In this document: positions 12,193 through 17,114 of the stretch, one piece after another | Layout: the number at the start of each line of letters is the position of its first letter | How positions within the stretch are numbered: position 1 is the first letter of the stretch | Assembly (NCBI GenBank): GCA_002407905.1 | Contig: DHPL01000042.1 | Location: 43,938-61,051 of the forward strand | DNA from: Anaerolineaceae bacterium UBA5365 | Lineage (GTDB): Bacteria; Chloroflexota; Anaerolineae; Anaerolineales; Anaerolineaceae | Direction of reading: 5' to 3' | Length of the DNA: 17,114 nt | Translations under genes and position numbers: made by a program | The notes under the pieces: model-generated | What the model was told of the DNA's origin: nothing | The model's input: only the letters and a program-made list of their open reading frames with translations | The model's database searches: none

Positions 12193-14490
12193 ATGAACTC
12201 TGCCCCTGCCCTTGAACTGTTTCAAATCGGCCAAATTGTTTCGCGCGAGGAACTCGCGGACCGCATCGTCCGTATGCGCATCTACGCCCCGCAAATCGCC
12301 CGGAAGGGCAAACCAGGTCAGTTTGTAATATTGCGCCTGGGAGAAAATGGCGAGCGCCTCCCATTGACCTTGGTGGAGACAGACCTCGTTCAAGGCACCA
12401 TAACCCTGGTCATCCAGGGTGTCGGCAAATCCACCGGCCGCCTGAATGCCATGCAAGCAGGGGATGTCGTCCATGATGTGTTCGGCCCCCTGGGCAACCC
12501 ATCCGAGATCAAAAATTATGGCACGGTGGTTGTTGTAGGCGGCGGCTTGGGTACCGCGGTGGCCTTTCCGGTAGCCAAGGCGCTCAAGGAAGCCGGCAAT
12601 ACGGTTATAACCATCGTTGGGGCAAGGAATAAGGATTTGGTGATCCTCAAGGAGGAGATCGAGGCCAACAGCGACGAAGTTTATTACACCACCGATGATG
12701 GCAGCTTTGGTTTGCACGGTTTTGTAACCGACCAGCTCAAAAGCTTGCTGCAGTCCGGCCGCAAGGTGGATCATATCCTGGCCGTTGGGCCCCTGCCGAT
12801 GATGCAGGCGATCGCTGAAGCCAGCCGGCCATATCAAATACCCACCACAGTGTCCTTGAACACCATTATGGTGGACGGCACGGGCATGTGCGGCGGCTGC
12901 CGCGTGCAGGTTGGCGATAAAGTGCGCTTCACCTGCGTTGAGGGGCCGGAATTTGATGGACACCTGGTGGACTTCAAAACGGTGATGCAGCGCAACCGCG
13001 CCTATAACCACCCTGAAGATTGCCGCCTGGATGTGCAGATCGAAGAGATTCAGGTCCACGCGGAAGCTCCGGACCATCACGACCCTAATAAGAAACAGGT
13101 GCCCATGCCAGAGCTTCCGGTGGCCATCCGTTCGCGCAACTTCGAAGAAGTGGCCACAGGTTTTGACCAGCAAATGGCGCTTGAGGAAGCCAAACGCTGC
13201 CTGCATTGCCGAAATCCCCGCTGCGTGTCTGGCTGCCCGGTTTCGGTCAAGATACCAGATTTCATCAAGCTTTTACTCGCCGGCGATCCCATTGCTGCCG
13301 GTAAACAGATCAAGCTTGATAACGCGCTTCCCCGGGTTTGCGGCAGGGTCTGCCCGCAATCCGACCAATGCCAGGGATCCTGCATCCTCAACCGTAAAGG
13401 CGACCCGATTGCCATCGGCGCCCTGGAACGCTACGTAGCCGATTACCTGGCGGAACACCGCCAGGAAGAAGCCCCATCCAAACCGGATCACATCCTGGGA
13501 AAAGTTGCCCTGGTAGGTTCCGGCCCAGCCTGCCTGGCTTGCGCCGGCGACCTGATCAAGGCTGGTTGCGAAGTAACGGTCTATGAAGCCTTTCATGATT
13601 ACGGTGGTGTGCTGCGTTACGGCATCCCGGAATTCCGTCTGCCAAAACAGATTGTCAGCGACGAAGTGGAGGCGCTTAAAGCCCAGGGCGTCCATTTTGT
13701 AGCCAATACACTCATCGGGGCCACCTATACCGTTGCTGACCTCATGCTGAATGAAGGCTTCGACGCTGTCTTCATCGGCAGCGGGGCCGGCTTGCCGAAC
13801 TTTCTGAACATTCCGGGTGAATCATTGGTTGGTGTTTACTCTGCCAATGAATTTCTTACCCGCGTCAATCTGATGAAGGCCTATGAGTATCCCAAGGTGG
13901 ATACCCCCATCCTCAATCTGCTGGATAAACAGGTGGCGGTGCTCGGCGGCGGAAACACCGCGCTCGATTCGGCCCGAGTAGCCGTACGGTTAGGCGCCAA
14001 AGAGGTGCACATCATATACCGGCGCTCCGAGGCTGAGATGCCTGGCCGTGTCGAGGAGATCGAGCACGCCAAGGCTGAGGGGGTGATCTTTGATTTCTTG
14101 CGCAATCCGGTTGAATTTAAGGGCAACGAAGATGGCCGGCTAACCTGCCTGAAACTGATTGAAATGGAATTGGGCGAGCCTGATTCCAGCGGCCGCAGGC
14201 GGCCCTCACCGGTTGCCGGGTCGGATTTTGAGATCCCGGTGCAGGCTGCCATCGTTGCCATCGGCAACGGTTCCAACCCTATTATTGCCCGTACAACACC
14301 GGAACTTAATGTGGATAAATGGGGCCACATCCAGGTAGAGGAAGCCAGCATGGCCACATCGATCCCAGGTGTATATGCCGGGGGCGATATCGTTACCGGA
14401 GGCGCCACTGTTATCCTGGCCATGGGCGCGGGGCGGAAGGCAGCCGCATCCATCATAGACTATCTCAAAGCGAAAAACACGGAGGCTTGA
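12193..14490 (+). CDS. nfnAB: Fused NfnA-NfnB: NADH-dependent ferredoxin:NADP+ oxidoreductase / GltA-like
   Basis: 765 residues combine two subunits that are separate in well-studied NfnAB. Residues 1-290 are the NfnA part: an FNR-like FAD site (RLPLTL, R55-L60), an NAD site (VVVVGGGLGTAVAFPVA), and a [2Fe-2S] motif VDGTGMCGGC with D228, C233, C236 and C248, the unusual Asp ligand being typical of NfnA. Residues 310-765 are the NfnB/glutamate-synthase small-subunit-like part: cysteines for two [4Fe-4S] clusters (336, 339, 344, 348 and 383, 387, 393, 397), FAD motif VALVGSGPACLACAGDL and NADP motif AVLGGGNTALDSARVA. NfnAB bifurcates electrons between NADPH, NAD+ and ferredoxin in anaerobes. 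Databases often label such fusions as DHODH B/glutamate synthase; no large GltB subunit lies nearby. The stop overlaps the next start by one base. Confidence 0.9.
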   Translation: MNSAPALELFQIGQIVSREELADRIVRMRIYAPQIARKGKPGQFVILRLGENGERLPLTLVETDLVQGTITLVIQGVGKSTGRLNAMQAGDVVHDVFGPLGNPSEIKNYGTVVVVGGGLGTAVAFPVAKALKEAGNTVITIVGARNKDLVILKEEIEANSDEVYYTTDDGSFGLHGFVTDQLKSLLQSGRKVDHILAVGPLPMMQAIAEASRPYQIPTTVSLNTIMVDGTGMCGGCRVQVGDKVRFTCVEGPEFDGHLVDFKTVMQRNRAYNHPEDCRLDVQIEEIQVHAEAPDHHDPNKKQVPMPELPVAIRSRNFEEVATGFDQQMALEEAKRCLHCRNPRCVSGCPVSVKIPDFIKLLLAGDPIAAGKQIKLDNALPRVCGRVCPQSDQCQGSCILNRKGDPIAIGALERYVADYLAEHRQEEAPSKPDHILGKVALVGSGPACLACAGDLIKAGCEVTVYEAFHDYGGVLRYGIPEFRLPKQIVSDEVEALKAQGVHFVANTLIGATYTVADLMLNEGFDAVFIGSGAGLPNFLNIPGESLVGVYSANEFLTRVNLMKAYEYPKVDTPILNLLDKQVAVLGGGNTALDSARVAVRLGAKEVHIIYRRSEAEMPGRVEEIEHAKAEGVIFDFLRNPVEFKGNEDGRLTCLKLIEMELGEPDSSGRRRPSPVAGSDFEIPVQAAIVAIGNGSNPIIARTTPELNVDKWGHIQVEEASMATSIPGVYAGGDIVTGGATVILAMGAGRKAAASIIDYLKAKNTEA

Positions 14491-15875
14491 TGACTAAAAT
14501 CGTTTGTCTGGGGGCTGGTTCCTTTTCCTTTGGCTTAAGCACATTGCTTACCTTGCTGCAGTCCAAGCCGCTTCAGGGTTCCGAAATCTGCCTGGTGGAT
14601 ATTGACCAGCAAGCCCTGGAAATGATGACCGGACTGGCAAATTGGCTCAATGAGGCCTGGGATTCCCATAAGGTGATCAGCAGCTACTCCCAGCGCAAGG
14701 AAGCGCTAAAAAACGCCGATTTTATCGTTTCAGCCATCGAGACTCAGCCGCGTGATGCGCTCTGGCGCAAGGACCAGGAACTTACCGACCGATTCGGACT
14801 GCGCCAGCCCTATGGTGAGAACGGGGGCCCCGGCGGTTTTGCCCATGCCGCGCGCAACGTGAACACCCTGCTCGAAATTGCCGCGGATGTCGAAGCTCTG
14901 GCCCCGCGGGCTACCCTGATCAACTTCACCAACCCCATGCATAGGGTTTGTTACTTGCTGAACGAGTACACCAACGTTAAAACCGTAGGCCTATGCCACC
15001 AACTAGCCATGGGCTACGCCATGGTGGCCAAAGCGCTCGCCCAGGAATACAAAATCGAAGGTGCGGAGGAGTTCTTGAGCACCCATGCAGACCCCGCCAA
15101 CCACGCCCAAGGTGCATTTCTGGCGGAGCAAGGCCTTGAGAAATTCAAGATCACAGCCGCTGGTTTGAACCACTTTACCTGGATGCTCCAAGTCCAGGAC
15201 CGGGCCACCGGTGAGGACCTCTACCCCCGTTTCCGTGCAGCCTGGGCAAAGGCAGACCCGGCATTTGAGCCGCTCACCCGACGGGTCTTTGATATTTTCG
15301 GGCTTTTTCCCATACCCGGAGATGAGCACCTTTGCGAATACCTGCCCTGGATGTGCAACCCCCAAACCAAGCCCTGGGAGCGCTTTGACCTCTCCCTCTA
15401 CAATTGGGAACTGATGTCCGCCATTCGGGATTACCAGTGGGAACACGTCACGGACCTGGTCCGGTCCAGGAAATCATTGGATATGTTTGAAGACCCGCAT
15501 TCCGAAGGTGCGGTGGAATTGATCGAAAGCCTGGCCTTTAACCAGCCTTTGTACTGGGAGGCAGTCAACATTCCTAACCAGGGCTTGATCAGCGGTCTTT
15601 CAGACCAAACCATCGTGGAAGTGCCTGCCACTGTGAACGGCGATGGAATCCAGGGTCAGGTCATCGGAGAAATGCCCAAAGGAATCACCAACCTGCTGCA
15701 GCGTGAAGCCCTATGCAGCCAGTTGGGTATCGATGCCGTGGTACAGGGCAGCCGTGAACTCGCGCTGCAATCCCTGCTTCTGGACCCGGTAGTTAACGAT
15801 ATTGAGTTGGCTGAATCCATCCTGGATGAGATCCTGCTTGAAAACAAAGCTTACCTGCCCCAATTTTTTGATTAA
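14490..15875 (+). CDS. Glycoside hydrolase family 4 (alpha-glucosidase/galactosidase-like)
   Basis: 461 residues from the ATG at 14490, preceded by GGAGG (14481-14485) and overlapping the NfnAB stop as TGATG. A longer in-frame start at 14319 lies inside nfnAB and is rejected. Family 4 enzymes cleave glycosides by an NAD+- and Mn2+-dependent redox-elimination mechanism. The Rossmann start KIVCLGAGSFSFG binds NAD+. INFTNPMHRVCYLLNEYTNV contains the conserved NP pair (N148, P149). GLCHQ (C169, H170) and GLNHFTW (N227, H228) match the metal and catalytic region. Length fits MelA/AglA-type members. The substrate linkage cannot be read from sequence. No sugar transporter lies nearby, so it probably acts on intracellular oligosaccharides. 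Confidence 0.9.
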   Translation: MTKIVCLGAGSFSFGLSTLLTLLQSKPLQGSEICLVDIDQQALEMMTGLANWLNEAWDSHKVISSYSQRKEALKNADFIVSAIETQPRDALWRKDQELTDRFGLRQPYGENGGPGGFAHAARNVNTLLEIAADVEALAPRATLINFTNPMHRVCYLLNEYTNVKTVGLCHQLAMGYAMVAKALAQEYKIEGAEEFLSTHADPANHAQGAFLAEQGLEKFKITAAGLNHFTWMLQVQDRATGEDLYPRFRAAWAKADPAFEPLTRRVFDIFGLFPIPGDEHLCEYLPWMCNPQTKPWERFDLSLYNWELMSAIRDYQWEHVTDLVRSRKSLDMFEDPHSEGAVELIESLAFNQPLYWEAVNIPNQGLISGLSDQTIVEVPATVNGDGIQGQVIGEMPKGITNLLQREALCSQLGIDAVVQGSRELALQSLLLDPVVNDIELAESILDEILLENKAYLPQFFD

Positions 15876-15885
15876 GAGGACTTTG

Positions 15886-16164
15886 ATGGACGATAAACCA
15901 AAAGTTGAATTTGTAAATGACAGGCCGGTAAGCCAGCCTGAATTTCTGCGCAACATCCTGATCCCGCTTTCCAGGCGCGGCTGGCCGAAATGGCTGGTGT
16001 ACCTGCTTGGGCTCCTGGGCGTGGTATATATGCTCAACCCAACCGCTGGTTTCATTGAACTCATCCCGGATAATCTGCCCATTATTGGCAACCTGGATGA
16101 GGGCCTGGCACTCATGCTGGTGATCGCCGGATTGGTTGAATTCTTCGATGGAAAAAGGCAATAA
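15886..16164 (+). CDS. Small DUF1232-like membrane protein
   Basis: 92 residues from the ATG at 15886, with AAGAGGA (15874-15880) overlapping the preceding stop region. The N-terminal 30 residues are polar and basic (LSRRGWPKW). Two hydrophobic stretches follow, about 37-50 and 73-86. They flank the motif FIELIPDNLPIIGNLDEGLA, which resembles the DUF1232 signature (IPDxIPvxGxLDD). The function of DUF1232 proteins is unknown. It is the last gene of the nfnAB unit, ten bases after the glycosidase. No terminator is evident before the next promoter. Confidence 0.82.
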   Translation: MDDKPKVEFVNDRPVSQPEFLRNILIPLSRRGWPKWLVYLLGLLGVVYMLNPTAGFIELIPDNLPIIGNLDEGLALMLVIAGLVEFFDGKRQ

Positions 16165-16203
16165 AGGGCGGTAGACATTCGTTTATTATCTTAAACCAAC
16201 TAT

Positions 16204-16232
16204 TTGACGAAATGCATTGCCTGTAGTATAAA
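16204..16232 (+). promoter_or_regulatory. Strong sigma70-type promoter for the cold-shock gene
   Basis: TTGACG (16204-16209) and TATAAA (16227-16232) are separated by exactly 17 bases, the best promoter in the window. Transcription would start near 16239, giving a leader of nearly 100 nt before the cold-shock gene, a length typical of cold-inducible csp genes. Confidence 0.8.
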
Positions 16233-16285
16233 GGCACTGTTAACGGAAGTTCAGGTAAGAAAGTTTATAACGATCTGAGATAGAA

Positions 16286-16325
16286 CCTCCAGTTACAGTA
16301 CACAACCGTTTTATTTTTATGGAGG
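16286..16325 (+). promoter_or_regulatory. Leader hairpin that could mask the csp ribosome-binding site
   Basis: CCTCCA at 16286-16291 is perfectly complementary to TGGAGG at 16320-16325, which contains the Shine-Dalgarno sequence. The loop would be 28 bases. Such pairing could make translation temperature- or factor-dependent. It rests on one six-base match, so it is tentative. Confidence 0.4.
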
Positions 16326-16336
16326 ATCAGAAAGTT

Positions 16337-16552
16337 ATGTCAGAACGTGAAGTTGGAACCGTCAAGTGGTTCAATGGTGAAAAGGGCTATGGTTTCATCG
16401 CCCGCAACAATGGTGAGAAGGACGTTTTCGTGCACTTCTCCGCGATCCTTGGTGATGGTTTCAAGACCCTTAAAGAGGACCAGCAGGTCGAGTTCAGCGT
16501 TGTTCAGGGTGCCAAAGGCCCCCAGGCGCAGGACGTAAAGGTAGTCGAGTAA
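16337..16552 (+). CDS. Cold-shock domain protein (CspA family)
   Basis: 71 residues form a single cold-shock domain, an OB-fold RNA/single-stranded DNA chaperone that keeps mRNA unstructured. [17 protein letters not shown] contains RNP1 (KGYGFI) and DVFVHFSAI contains RNP2 (VFVHF). The C-terminal strand [14 protein letters not shown] is typical. The ATG at 16337 is chosen because GGAGG at 16321-16325 precedes it. The in-frame ATG at 16319 would overlap that site and has only T-rich sequence upstream. It is monocistronic, with its own promoter and terminator. Without temperature data it could be a constitutive rather than a cold-induced member. Confidence 0.95.
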   Translation: MSEREVGTVKWFNGEKGYGFIARNNGEKDVFVHFSAILGDGFKTLKEDQQVEFSVVQGAKGPQAQDVKVVE

Positions 16553-16570
16553 TTCGCAGCCTATGACAAA

Positions 16571-16603
16571 ACAGAGCCGGCAATTACCGGCTCTGTCTCT
16601 TTT
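16571..16603. terminator. Bidirectional rho-independent terminator between csp and ettA
   Basis: ACAGAGCCGG (16571-16580) and CCGGCTCTGT (16587-16596) form a perfect 10-bp stem with loop CAATTA. CTCTTTT follows on the plus strand, and a TGTTTTG run follows on the minus strand. It can end both convergent transcripts. Confidence 0.9.
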
Positions 16604-16607
16604 AAGC

Positions 16608-17114
16608 TCAGTCCCGCGTTAACCCGCGGTAAATTGGTTTATTACCCCGCTCTCCGTAGCGCGCATTCTGGTCAGCCTCAAAATCTGACCAATTGCCCAA
16701 AAAGAGCCTTGGTTTTCCTTCATGGCCCAAAGCCAGGATATGAGTCGCGATGCGGTCAAGGAACCAGCGGTCGTGGCTGACCACCACCGCGCTGCCGGCA
16801 AAGTTTTCCAGTGCTTCTTCCAGCGCCCGCAAGGTGTTCACGTCGAGGTCGTTGGTGGGTTCGTCCAGCAGCAAAACATTCGCGCCAACGGTCAGTGTTT
16901 TGGCCAGGTAAACACGGTTGCGCTCACCCCCGGAAAGCGTGGCCACCTGTTTTTGCTGGTCGCTGCCGGTAAAGTTGAACGAAGCGCAGTAAGCCCGGCC
17001 ATTAACCGTCATATCGCCAAGCTGGAGGTTATCCGCCCCGCCGGTAATTTCTTCAAATACCGTCGCCTCGGGGTCGAGGGTACGGCTCTGGTCTGCATAA
17101 CCTAATTTGACCGT
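16608..17114 (-). CDS. ettA: Energy-dependent translational throttle protein EttA (ABC-F), C-terminal part
   Basis: The last 168 residues of an ABC-F ATPase run off the right edge of the window. EttA binds the ribosomal E site and gates the first peptide bond according to ATP/ADP level. Visible in order are [20 protein letters not shown], the signature [13 protein letters not shown], Walker [13 protein letters not shown], the H-switch [20 protein letters not shown], and the C-terminal [16 protein letters not shown] with YRGLTRD. These follow E. coli EttA almost step by step. A Met at 17012 is internal; the frame is open to the edge, and Walker A and domain 1 lie outside. The stop at 16608-16610 is just beyond the shared terminator. 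Confidence 0.95.
   Translation of the reverse strand, partial: TVKLGYADQSRTLDPEATVFEEITGGADNLQLGDMTVNGRAYCASFNFTGSDQQKQVATLSGGERNRVYLAKTLTVGANVLLLDEPTNDLDVNTLRALEEALENFAGSAVVVSHDRWFLDRIATHILALGHEGKPRLFLGNWSDFEADQNARYGERGNKPIYRGLTRD

Noticed and set aside
12187..13206. 339-codon open frame on the minus strand
   Set aside because: It is antisense to the nfnAB coding region, whose motifs are unmistakable. The His/Gln-rich composition is typical of a shadow frame.
14319..14489. Earlier start for the glycosidase
   Set aside because: The extra 57 residues are an off-frame reading of nfnAB. GGAGG and the GAGS Rossmann start fit 14490.
16319..16336. Earlier start for the cold-shock protein
   Set aside because: This ATG overlaps the Shine-Dalgarno sequence that serves the ATG at 16337.

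Overview
The window looks like a chromosomal segment of an anaerobic bacterium, most likely a Chloroflexota of the Anaerolineae type. That placement is an inference from a fused NfnA/NfnB transhydrogenase, a Rex NADH/NAD+ sensor, the yebC-ruvC-methylase-ruvA cluster and moderate GC; no rRNA gene is present to settle it. There is no integrase, transposase, CRISPR array or obvious foreign insert. Coding density is very high and many neighbours overlap by 1-7 bases.

Layout. (1) 1-2851, plus strand: a probable 3' remnant of an upstream gene, then yebC, ruvC, a SpoU/TrmH-type RNA methyltransferase and ruvA, a nucleic-acid maintenance operon joined by two ATGA overlaps. (2) 2911-3915: an MreB/actin-like protein with altered catalytic residues, meeting rex (minus, 3912-4538) tail to tail with overlapping stop codons. 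(3) 4539-4654: an AT-rich divergent promoter region with a candidate Rex operator. (4) 4655-10026, plus strand: a tightly packed five-gene unit. It encodes a two-helix membrane protein with a zinc ribbon, a secreted/anchored DUF2207-like protein ending in an eight-cysteine Cys-Ala tail, an intact radical SAM/SPASM enzyme with a PqqD-like recognition domain, a paralogous pseudo-radical-SAM protein lacking every cluster cysteine, and a class I methyltransferase. This is the most interesting part of the window. I read it as a candidate peptide-modification system whose target is the cytoplasmic Cys-Ala tail of the membrane protein. (5) 10021-11097, minus strand: tRNA-Pro(GGG) with its own promoter and terminator, an MmcQ/YjbR-family protein and a YfcE-type phosphodiesterase. 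(6) 11196-16164, plus strand: a TPR-membrane protein, the NfnAB fusion, a family 4 glycosidase and a small DUF1232-like membrane protein. (7) 16204-16603: a cold-shock protein gene with a strong promoter, a leader of about 100 nt and a terminator that also serves the convergent ettA, whose C-terminal third closes the window.

How it fits together. The first operon handles Holliday junction processing plus translation/RNA maintenance. Rex and NfnAB point to redox balancing in a fermentative or syntrophic anaerobe. The radical SAM unit starts 116 bp from rex and shares its intergenic region, so redox control of the unit is possible but unproven. Three plus-strand units (yebC, mreB-like, TPR) are preceded by the same extended -10 pattern TGnTARAAT without a good -35 box.
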